Shown here piece after piece: positions 1 through 7,959 of a DNA stretch of 47,207 nucleotides. Source of the stretch: a virus. Location of the stretch: IMG/VR virus record IMGVR_UViG_3300009130_000049, positions 1-47,207 of that record. One strand, 5' to 3'. Each line of letters opens with the position of its first letter. Position 1 is the first letter of the stretch. The notes beneath the pieces are model-generated. The model did not search any database and had not been told where the DNA came from. It saw only the letters and a list, made by a program, of their open reading frames with translations. The translations under genes were made by a program, and so were the position numbers.

Positions 1-119
1 AAGCGACTGGAACGATTGGACAGGAGACGAGCTAGTTCCTTACCTCATAACGGGCTACGATAATCTAAACGACTTCTCTCGATATAGACAAGCTCCCGTA
101 GTACATACCTTTATGCGCT
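1..119. repeat. 119-bp direct repeat of the window ends (circular assembly overlap)
   Basis: Bases 1-119 are identical to 47089-47207. The repeat lies inside the tail-nozzle coding sequence and keeps its frame, which is what a circular contig with an overlap at the cut point produces. It is therefore unlikely to be the physical terminal repeat of the virion DNA. The unique genome length is about 47,088 bp. Confidence 0.9.
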
Positions 120-424
120 CTACTGAGACGGGGTACGGAGAGTTTGAGAACGAAGGAACCTCTAGTCTGTTTATGCAAGCTAGGTGGAACTTCGCCAAGT
201 CAGACGTTAGTGGTAAGTTCGGGGGAATCCAACAGATATACCGCCGACCTAGATACTTCTCAGCAGATACTCCAGAATTCGATAACGGCTTTGAAGTCAT
301 TAACGCAAGATCAAAACTACGAGGTAGAGGCAAAGCTCTACAGATTAAATTCACCGGGGAGGAGGGCAAGAACGCTCACCTCTTAGGGTGGGCTATACAC
401 TACGATGCTAGAAGGAGACCTTAA
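2..424 (+). CDS. Tail nozzle protein (T7 gp12-like), C-terminal part
   Basis: This is the 3' end of the gene that begins at 44984; frame 2 is open from the first base. Joined through the 119-bp overlap, the protein is 842 residues, close to the 794 residues of T7 gp12. The part here carries the last 140 residues and ends in the basic sequence YDARRRP. Its TAA overlaps the ATG of the next gene (TAATG), so the two are probably translationally coupled. The role is inferred from size and from position after a gp11-like adaptor and before the ejection proteins: gp12-like proteins form the distal tube of the short tail. Confidence 0.75.
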   Translation, partial: SDWNDWTGDELVPYLITGYDNLNDFSRYRQAPVVHTFMRSTETGYGEFENEGTSSLFMQARWNFAKSDVSGKFGGIQQIYRRPRYFSADTPEFDNGFEVINARSKLRGRGKALQIKFTGEEGKNAHLLGWAIHYDARRRP

Positions 425-1086
425 TGGGCTTTAGTACGGGTAGTTCAGCGGCTTCAAGGGCCGCTAGAAAAGCAAAACAATTAAAGTTCTTACAGGATAT
501 GAGACAAAGAACGGACGTACTACACGCTATGCGTATGGCCGAGGGTAGTCTAGGTTCTCAAACTGTAGGTAGCGGAGCCGGGCTAGAGGGCTCTGGCTAT
601 CAAGGTGTCTCATCAAGTCTACGTAGCCAAGGGGCAGCTAATTATACCTTAGCGAGAGAGTCTGGTAGACTTAAGAAGTCTATGGAACGAGACATGGCCG
701 CAGCTAAGAGAGGAGCCAACAAAGTTAAGATCGGTATAGCTGTCGCCGCCGCTGTTACTGGTGGCGCACTGGGAGCCGTAGGAGCCGCCGCTGGGTCTGC
801 CGTCTCTGGCGCAATCTCCGGTGCAAGCTCTGGTTTAGCAGTGGGTAACTTCATTAGTTCGGCTGCTACTGGTAATGTTGATAGCGCGTTAAGTTCCGCA
901 GGAGGAGCCCTCAAAGGTATGGATTCGCTTATAAAATCAGGTACACAACAGACTTCTAGTGGTCCATCTATTGCTCAGGCACAAATAGAAAACGTATTCG
1001 GACGAGGGGCGGAGATAGTCGATCCTCTAATGAACGCTAATGATGGTATGTTCGGCGCTGGACGTAGCGATACGAGGGTATCTTAA
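424..1086 (+). CDS. Small internal virion (ejection) protein, T7 gp14-like
   Basis: A 220-residue protein starting at ATG 424 behind a good ribosome site (GAAGGAGA). The N-terminal half is basic and helical. Residues about 100-150 form a long Gly/Ala-rich hydrophobic stretch (IGIAVAAAVTGGALGAVGAA) that could span a membrane. Size, the hydrophobic middle and position as first of four large virion genes after the tail nozzle match T7 gp14 (196 residues), which is ejected and inserts into the host outer membrane. Direct similarity to gp14 cannot be judged by eye, so the call rests on context. Confidence 0.6.
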   Translation: MGFSTGSSAASRAARKAKQLKFLQDMRQRTDVLHAMRMAEGSLGSQTVGSGAGLEGSGYQGVSSSLRSQGAANYTLARESGRLKKSMERDMAAAKRGANKVKIGIAVAAAVTGGALGAVGAAAGSAVSGAISGASSGLAVGNFISSAATGNVDSALSSAGGALKGMDSLIKSGTQQTSSGPSIAQAQIENVFGRGAEIVDPLMNANDGMFGAGRSDTRVS

Positions 1087-1089
1087 CCT

Positions 1090-4000
1090 ATGACGACTAC
1101 TAACGAACTCCCACCACGGAGAGAGGTAACACAATCTAGGGTTAAGCCCAGTACTAACGCCTCTAAAAACATAGGCGAAGCCATCGCTCAAGTCACTAAT
1201 AACCCCGAAAGAGCAGACGAGTATCAAGTCTTGTTTCAGGAAACCGGCTCCAAAGGTGAGTGGGATACACTGGAGCAAGCCTATATTAATGCCGAGCATA
1301 GCTCACTGAAGCAGAATATAGTTAAGCGTACTATGAGCAGGGCAGAAGAGTTAGGTCTTGACCCTGTTACCGAACTTAAAGGAGGTGATATAGTATCTGA
1401 TGAGGTAGCCAAAGCATCAAAGAAGGCTATAGCAGTAACGGGCAACCCCTTGGGTAAAGCTCTCGAAGATAGAATCCAAGCTAAAGTAGTACAGAGTGCT
1501 TGGCACGACAATCCAGAAGATGCTAGAGCTGCGCGAGATGAGATAGAAGCTGACATCGTGCGAGACCCAAAAGAGGAGAGAGAGGAGTTCAAGGAGTTCG
1601 CCGCTAGGTTGTACGTAGAAGCCGCTGAAGACGGGCTTGAGGCGGGAGGTATCGCTGAGACTGTGGGAGGGTTTGGTTTTACTATGCTCCCTTTCCAAGA
1701 CACAGTTATGTGGGCCGATCTGCTAGTCCAAAGCGGACTAGAACCCTCCGATGGGACTTGGTATGCTCCAGATTGGGCTCCCGGTGAGGCTAAACAAGCA
1801 CTCAGAGAAGGTTTTAGTAAGTTATCTTTTGAACAAAAGAAAGAGTTTCTTAGAGCCGGAGTAGAGTTTATACAAGCACAACCCTACGGTTATGCCGACT
1901 TTGCTAGTCAAGTATTTATATCGGAGATGACTAGTGAGGAGTTGTTAAAAGGCAACCCTGACGATTCCTTCGGGAGATTTATGGATAACTGGTTTGGGTT
2001 ACTAGAAGCTACAGGTGCGGGTTACGTAGTTAAGAATGTGATGCGTGCCTTTGGGCCTCCTCTGCTTGGTAGTTCTGCTACCGTTATAAAAGCCACGGCT
2101 AACATAGACAAAGTCGAAAGCCAACGACAACTGACCGCTTTGTTAGAGAACCCGCAAGAAGCTATGGAGTTTGGAATATCTCCTGAGCAGGTAGCTAGGA
2201 CTCAATTACCGGGCCACCGGGACTACGAAAAAATTGTAGAAGACTTGCCGGAGGTTTTAGATCAAGACAAAGAGAGGGTAGCCGAGCTATCCAACATAAT
2301 TGGAGAGGTCCGAGACAGGGCTCGTATCTCTCAGCTTAAGCCCGTAGACAAGAAGTCGGCTCTGGTACGAGAACAAGAGAATATAGTCGAGTCTTGGGGA
2401 GGTAAAGTCCGTCCCGGCATGTCCCGTATCAGTCTATTAGAAGACGGTTCCGGGGCAAGGTACAGCGTTATGTTGGGTAAGAACGATAAGGTAGGGTTCA
2501 AATCACAACGTACTGCCTTTGAGCAAATAGAAGAACTCATTAAAATGGGCATAGACCCCACAGAGATTCGGATGTACACTTCGGATGGGTCTACTCTTAA
2601 GAAGTATTTTTCCGGCAAGGAGGCTCTGGAGGAGTTAAAAGGGATACGAGAAGGTACACAAACCTCACGTAGAGGTACGTTCTATGTAGAGTACGATACC
2701 GATTATCTATATAGACCTACTGATAAAGCTCTATTCGGAGACGATCCCGTAACAGCTCCCGTTTGGATGGGCAAGTTGGGTCGTTGGTTAACGGCACCAT
2801 CTGGACACTTCTCTAAGGAAGTAACCGACCCCTTCTTTGAGAATCTACTAGGCGAGTCTACTATCACAGCCGCCTTAGAAAAGATGGTGGCCCCAGTATT
2901 TAAAATGGGTAGGCCAACTCGCCGTAATATCGACAGTATGTACGAGTTTACGGAAGACTTTGCTCGCCGTGAGGGACGCTCACCTAAACAAGCCGACTAC
3001 TTAGAGGCTTTCCCCGAAGCTACACCAGAAGAGTTCCGAGGTCTTTACCTTACTAAGCAGTACTACGAGACAATCTACGACATAAATAACGATAGGTTAT
3101 ATAGAGATTGGAAAGGATTAGGAGTCAAGACTTTACGTAATAAAGTAGACGGCGGTATGATCCACGGAACCCCTCTAACTAGAGAAGCTCTCTCTAATAG
3201 GTACGATGGTAAGGGAGGGTTACACGTATACAATCCCAGAACCCAAGAAGTCGAGGTTCTCTCAACGGAGAAAGTGGACGCTTTATACGCCCGTGGAGCT
3301 AATATCTTGGAGACCCCTATGGAGATCAAGGTAGACGGCAAAAAGCGCGTCACAAACGTCCTGAATGACGCTGAGACGAACTCTGAGTGGGGTCTCACGC
3401 CCCTCTCTCCGTACCCTCTGAAATACGTAGACGGGTATTATCCACGTATGTACGAAGATAGCCACTATATTGAGAAGGTAGTCGCAGGTTCTACTCTAAA
3501 TGGAGTCAATAAAGCGGAGCGTCAAGTCATCGCAGTCTCCTCGACTAGAGAAGAGGCCGATGCTTTCGTTCGGAACATGAACGATAAGGGGGATTCTGGA
3601 GTAGAATACTCAGTAAAGGCTGATCCTCGACTATCCGCTAAAGATAAGACGGCACTTGATAGGGAGCACATGCAAACCGAAGGTCGTCTATTCTTCGATG
3701 ATCGTAATGACCAGCAGTTATATAACATCAACGGCTCAAAGGCTGATATACTATCTCCGGTTAACGCGATACAGCGTACCGCTAGAACCGTATCTCGACA
3801 AGTACGATCCGAAGATTTAGTCAAGAGTATGAAGACTGCGTTCAAGGAGAGGTACGCCAATCTATTTGAGGGAGTATCTTTTGATTCCCTACACAGCTCA
3901 CAAGTATCTGCTAGGTTAAAGGATTTAACAAAGACTGGAGACAACGAGAGTCGCATCCAAGCACAAAAGGCTTGGGACTTATGGGACTATATAGGCGTTA

Positions 4001-5886
4001 TGGAGGGCAACACTAACGGGGAGTGGAACCATTTCCGTAGGTTGGCTCTAGCCGCAGGTGAACAAGTCGGTTATAGACTAAACAAAATTGTACCGGGTTC
4101 TGGTAATTGGTTGGCTAGGAATGGACATAACCTAAAACCCTTAGAGAATATGCGGAGCCTAGCTTTCTTTGACTATATTACCACCCGACCCTTTAGGCAA
4201 GTATTACTACAGGGTTCTCAGCACTTATTCATATCAGCTCTTGATCCTCTTTATATGGGTAAATGGCAATCTGATAGTTTCTTTCTTCTTCAAGGTATGA
4301 AAAAGAAAGGGCTACAGCAGATGGGAGGTAAGAAGTTAACTCAGAGTATGATGAAGCGCAACGCTAAGTTAATGGGACTGTCTGATGCTGAGTACAACCT
4401 ACTTATAAAAGAGTTTGACAAGAGTGGTATTACGCAAACTATTAATAAACACAGCTATGCGGGAGATCGAGCCCCAATATGGGAAACTCCTAAGACTAGA
4501 TGGGGTGACGTAGCTCAAACCGCAGCTAGGACAGCTACGGCAGCACCCATAAGGCAAACGCTACAAAAGGGTTTTGACTTAGGAGAGCAATACAATATGT
4601 CAGCCTCCTATATGATGGCTCTGAGATTACACAAGAAGAAGAAAGGTTATAAAAAGCTGACGGAGTTGGGAGAAGAGGACTGGGTAGAAGTTCAGAACAG
4701 AGCCACTAACCTCGGTCTTGCTATGCACGGAGCAAATACCAGTAAGTATCAGTACGGTATCCTGTCAATACCTACTCAGTTCTTACAGTTTACTCACAAA
4801 ATAGCACTGACTCTATTGGGCCAGAACAAAAACTTCACAAAGGGTGAGGTTGCTAAGTTATGGGCAGGTCAACTTGTTTTGTTTGGTTCGGCAGGTCTCG
4901 GAATAAAACCCGAAGTGGAGTCTCTTATGGCTGAGTATGAACTTGAGAAGTACATAGGCACGGATATGGTGGACATCATAGCTGGTGGTGTGATAGATTT
5001 CACCGTAGACAACACACTACAGAAGTTATTCGATGATCCTGATTTGGACTTCGCGGTAGGCGAGCTTCTAGCTCCCGGCGCAAACGCCATTAATGTTATG
5101 CGATGGTTTGCAGAGCTAGCCTTTGATCCTCCTATAGAGAGTTTAGCTGGTGCTTCTGGTGCTACTTTAGGTAGGATGTACGAAAGCTACGAACAAGCTA
5201 AGATTATAGTAGAACACGAAGAGCTCTCTCTTGAGACTATGACACAAGCTCTGGATAAAGTGGCTCAAGGTGCGCTATCTGGGTACAATGATTTCGCAAA
5301 AGCAAGGTTCGCGTATAATACTGGCAAGTTTATCGCAGCTAATGGTGAGGCACACGCACTAGAGGTAACTCTAGCCGAGGCGTGGGCTAAGGGTATGTTC
5401 GGACTCAATAGTGAGAACGTAAACAACGCCTACCGAATAGCTAAACAAACCTATGAGGACGATTCTCAGCTAAGAGATACTATAAGAGAGTACTATGATC
5501 GGGTAAATAGAATAACCGTAGAGTACGCAGGTGGTCGGGAAACTAAAGAAGGCTATCTCAAAAGAATTATAGCAGAGAAGGTGCTTCTTACTACTATGCT
5601 TGACGAAGACGAGTGGCAACAGGGTATGGTTATCTGGAGAGAATTGGAGAACGCAGCCAGAGTGGATCGTAAGGCCGTATCTGATATGATAGTTGATAGG
5701 ATTTATGACGGAAAATCAATCACTGCCTTTATGATGCAGGAGTGGATTAACCAAGGCGGCGATCCAGAAGATTATCCCAAAGTCGAGAAGCTGTGGAAAG
5801 AACAATTACTACAGAGTCCAGCCCTAAGAGATAGATATGAAGGTCTACTGGACGACGAGATAAAATTTATGGAGAATAAAGAATAA
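1090..5886 (+). CDS. Giant internal virion (ejection) protein, T7 gp16-like position
   Basis: The largest gene in the genome, 1598 residues. It is acidic and helix-rich overall. Weakly hydrophobic segments are visible near residues 1218-1240 (IPTQFLQFTHKIALTLLG) and 1258-1275 (LWAGQLVLFGSAGLGI), which might cross or contact a membrane during DNA ejection. I see no lysozyme or transglycosylase motif at the N-terminus, unlike T7 gp16 (1318 residues); the muramidase is instead at the end of the gene at 7960. The stop overlaps the next ATG (TAATG at 5884-5888). The role as an inner-core or ejection protein is inferred from size, order and neighbours. Confidence 0.6.
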   Translation: MTTTNELPPRREVTQSRVKPSTNASKNIGEAIAQVTNNPERADEYQVLFQETGSKGEWDTLEQAYINAEHSSLKQNIVKRTMSRAEELGLDPVTELKGGDIVSDEVAKASKKAIAVTGNPLGKALEDRIQAKVVQSAWHDNPEDARAARDEIEADIVRDPKEEREEFKEFAARLYVEAAEDGLEAGGIAETVGGFGFTMLPFQDTVMWADLLVQSGLEPSDGTWYAPDWAPGEAKQALREGFSKLSFEQKKEFLRAGVEFIQAQPYGYADFASQVFISEMTSEELLKGNPDDSFGRFMDNWFGLLEATGAGYVVKNVMRAFGPPLLGSSATVIKATANIDKVESQRQLTALLENPQEAMEFGISPEQVARTQLPGHRDYEKIVEDLPEVLDQDKERVAELSNIIGEVRDRARISQLKPVDKKSALVREQENIVESWGGKVRPGMSRISLLEDGSGARYSVMLGKNDKVGFKSQRTAFEQIEELIKMGIDPTEIRMYTSDGSTLKKYFSGKEALEELKGIREGTQTSRRGTFYVEYDTDYLYRPTDKALFGDDPVTAPVWMGKLGRWLTAPSGHFSKEVTDPFFENLLGESTITAALEKMVAPVFKMGRPTRRNIDSMYEFTEDFARREGRSPKQADYLEAFPEATPEEFRGLYLTKQYYETIYDINNDRLYRDWKGLGVKTLRNKVDGGMIHGTPLTREALSNRYDGKGGLHVYNPRTQEVEVLSTEKVDALYARGANILETPMEIKVDGKKRVTNVLNDAETNSEWGLTPLSPYPLKYVDGYYPRMYEDSHYIEKVVAGSTLNGVNKAERQVIAVSSTREEADAFVRNMNDKGDSGVEYSVKADPRLSAKDKTALDREHMQTEGRLFFDDRNDQQLYNINGSKADILSPVNAIQRTARTVSRQVRSEDLVKSMKTAFKERYANLFEGVSFDSLHSSQVSARLKDLTKTGDNESRIQAQKAWDLWDYIGVMEGNTNGEWNHFRRLALAAGEQVGYRLNKIVPGSGNWLARNGHNLKPLENMRSLAFFDYITTRPFRQVLLQGSQHLFISALDPLYMGKWQSDSFFLLQGMKKKGLQQMGGKKLTQSMMKRNAKLMGLSDAEYNLLIKEFDKSGITQTINKHSYAGDRAPIWETPKTRWGDVAQTAARTATAAPIRQTLQKGFDLGEQYNMSASYMMALRLHKKKKGYKKLTELGEEDWVEVQNRATNLGLAMHGANTSKYQYGILSIPTQFLQFTHKIALTLLGQNKNFTKGEVAKLWAGQLVLFGSAGLGIKPEVESLMAEYELEKYIGTDMVDIIAGGVIDFTVDNTLQKLFDDPDLDFAVGELLAPGANAINVMRWFAELAFDPPIESLAGASGATLGRMYESYEQAKIIVEHEELSLETMTQALDKVAQGALSGYNDFAKARFAYNTGKFIAANGEAHALEVTLAEAWAKGMFGLNSENVNNAYRIAKQTYEDDSQLRDTIREYYDRVNRITVEYAGGRETKEGYLKRIIAEKVLLTTMLDEDEWQQGMVIWRELENAARVDRKAVSDMIVDRIYDGKSITAFMMQEWINQGGDPEDYPKVEKLWKEQLLQSPALRDRYEGLLDDEIKFMENKE

Positions 5887-7958
5887 TGTCTACTAAACAA
5901 ACCATATTACCCAAGTCTCAAGTAGACGTTAGTAAGGGTATAGATACTCAAGTGTCTGAGTGGGAGACTGACCTCAAGTTCAATACTGCGGTAGCTGCCG
6001 TAGAAGGTGGCATGAAGGCCGTGGACGATGGTATGAGGAAGTACAACCAGAAGTTCGATGAAGCTCTCGTGGAAGGGATACAAGAGAGGGTCGAAGGTAT
6101 CGAAGATGCCGCCATTGATGAGTTAGCTGCCGCACAACAGCAGAGAGATAACGCCGTAGGCATTGTTGGGGAATGGGGACTTAACGCCATTAACTCTAAA
6201 CAGAAGGCTATCGCTCAAGCTCCTACTTCTTCAATTAAAATGAAGTACGAACTAGAGATGAGGGCTCTCCAGAGAGATTTGATTAGAAGGAGGCCCGATA
6301 AAGCTGCTGAGATTATGAGCGCAACTCAGCGTATGGCTCAAACTTCTAGCTTTGAGATAGCTCTAGCTAGTGTAGAGGCTCAGAACGCCTATGAATCGGA
6401 CCAAGCAAAAGAAGCTAGACGGGTTTATATTCAAACAGGAGTAGAAGCCGGTGTGGATGAGTACTTAGCGTACTCCGATCCCGCAGAGTTCGACCGACAA
6501 AGAGCCGTAATGCTGTACGACCACCAAAAGGCCGCAGACGCAAAGAGAGAGTTGGAGTTTCTAAACACTCAAGGCCAACTAAATGCCCCTCAAATAAACA
6601 AAGCTATAAACAAGACTCAAGCAAGCGCGATGAGTAAGACTCGACAGTATGTGAACGCAGAGCTTGAGCGATTGGTAGGTCTTACTAGCATAGAAGCCGC
6701 TAATGAGTTCTTGCGTAAGGACCCAGAATCGGAGGCTGAAGTTAAAGGGGCCGTACAAAGGGCTATCTCTTTGGCCCGTAGCTCTTACGTGGAGGATGTG
6801 GTAGGATTTTTCAAAGACGGTACGGTAGACTATGACGCTATTGATAAGCAATTAACGGCTTATGACGCGTATAACCAGACCCTACTAGACTCAGTAGGTT
6901 CTGATTACTTCAGAAAGCAATCTCAAATGGGAGATAATATCCTAAATGCGGCGAGGAATGACTCGTTGATGTCAATCCCCGAGGTAGGTACTCTGTTAGC
7001 GGTATCGGAAATTACGGCAAAACTTGGAGATAGTACGTTAGGTAAAGTCGTAAGTCGTACGGCCGAAAATCAAGTAGGAAAAGTAATAGAAGATTGGTTG
7101 AAAAAGCAATATACACCAGAACCCGGTGATAAAAAACTCGCATCAGGCGCAGAAGCCGTCGTTAAAGACGCCTCATTCGATGCCGATAAAACGCTCTATG
7201 AAGCGTACCCAGATGCTAGTCCGCAAGAGATAGAGGAAATGAAGCGGCCACTACCCGGCGCTTTGCTTAGTACTTTAAGTGACTCTAGCTTTGACGTAAG
7301 CAATCCCACTAAGTCTAAAGCGTTTGCTATGATGTTCCACGGTGTAACACAAGACAACCTTACTCAAATAGAGAGACAAAGAGCTAACTCAAAAGAGTAT
7401 ACAGATACATACGTAGAAGTTCTTAACCACCCTAATTATACGAAGATGCTAGATAGCTTAGATAGTACTTCAAGATTAAACGTACAAACAAGGGCAGGAG
7501 AAGTGCTGGACTATGAGTTACACTATATCTTCTTGAACGAGACCGAGGAGCAACTAGGTTACTTGTTTGACGATAAAGCTACGGGTGGGTTTAAATGGCC
7601 TATGGAAGTGGGCCCAGCCTTCAAACCTGAGATGTTAAACCCTAACGAACCAGAGACTATACCAATAGGGGGGCCAAGTAAGGGCCGGGCAATGAACCCT
7701 AATAGATACATGGACGTTAAGCGTATGATGGAATTGACGGCTACCTCCGATGGTCAAATACTCTTTAAAGCTAGGGAAGATTTGGACTTAGACAAAGTGA
7801 ATGCGTACTCTCTACAGTGGTACGTAGATGCCCTTAACGAGAGGTTAGCACCAAGGGCCGCTAAGTACATTAGCGCCTATGGAGTGACGTTTGATGTGCT
7901 TCCCGGCAGAGCAGCCGAGGTTATGGTCCGTAAAATAGAGCAGAGGTTCTATAACTGA
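5886..7958 (+). CDS. Internal virion (ejection) protein, T7 gp15-like position
   Basis: A 690-residue, charged, almost entirely helical protein with no membrane segment and few cysteines. Coiled-coil-like stretches occur throughout, for example residues 60-90 with AAQQQRDNAV. Length and order resemble T7 gp15 (747 residues), which polymerises with gp16 into the periplasmic ejection tube. The start ATG at 5886 overlaps the upstream stop, and the gene is followed one base later by the next ejection gene, so the four virion genes form one translational unit. No catalytic motif was recognised. Confidence 0.55.
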   Translation: MSTKQTILPKSQVDVSKGIDTQVSEWETDLKFNTAVAAVEGGMKAVDDGMRKYNQKFDEALVEGIQERVEGIEDAAIDELAAAQQQRDNAVGIVGEWGLNAINSKQKAIAQAPTSSIKMKYELEMRALQRDLIRRRPDKAAEIMSATQRMAQTSSFEIALASVEAQNAYESDQAKEARRVYIQTGVEAGVDEYLAYSDPAEFDRQRAVMLYDHQKAADAKRELEFLNTQGQLNAPQINKAINKTQASAMSKTRQYVNAELERLVGLTSIEAANEFLRKDPESEAEVKGAVQRAISLARSSYVEDVVGFFKDGTVDYDAIDKQLTAYDAYNQTLLDSVGSDYFRKQSQMGDNILNAARNDSLMSIPEVGTLLAVSEITAKLGDSTLGKVVSRTAENQVGKVIEDWLKKQYTPEPGDKKLASGAEAVVKDASFDADKTLYEAYPDASPQEIEEMKRPLPGALLSTLSDSSFDVSNPTKSKAFAMMFHGVTQDNLTQIERQRANSKEYTDTYVEVLNHPNYTKMLDSLDSTSRLNVQTRAGEVLDYELHYIFLNETEEQLGYLFDDKATGGFKWPMEVGPAFKPEMLNPNEPETIPIGGPSKGRAMNPNRYMDVKRMMELTATSDGQILFKAREDLDLDKVNAYSLQWYVDALNERLAPRAAKYISAYGVTFDVLPGRAAEVMVRKIEQRFYN

Positions 7959-7959
7959 T

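Noticed and set aside
3522-3956. A 144-codon minus-strand frame inside the giant ejection gene, with similar frames at 1281-1703 and 43570-44118
   Set aside because: All are antisense shadows of well-supported rightward structural genes, with low-complexity composition and no operon context.
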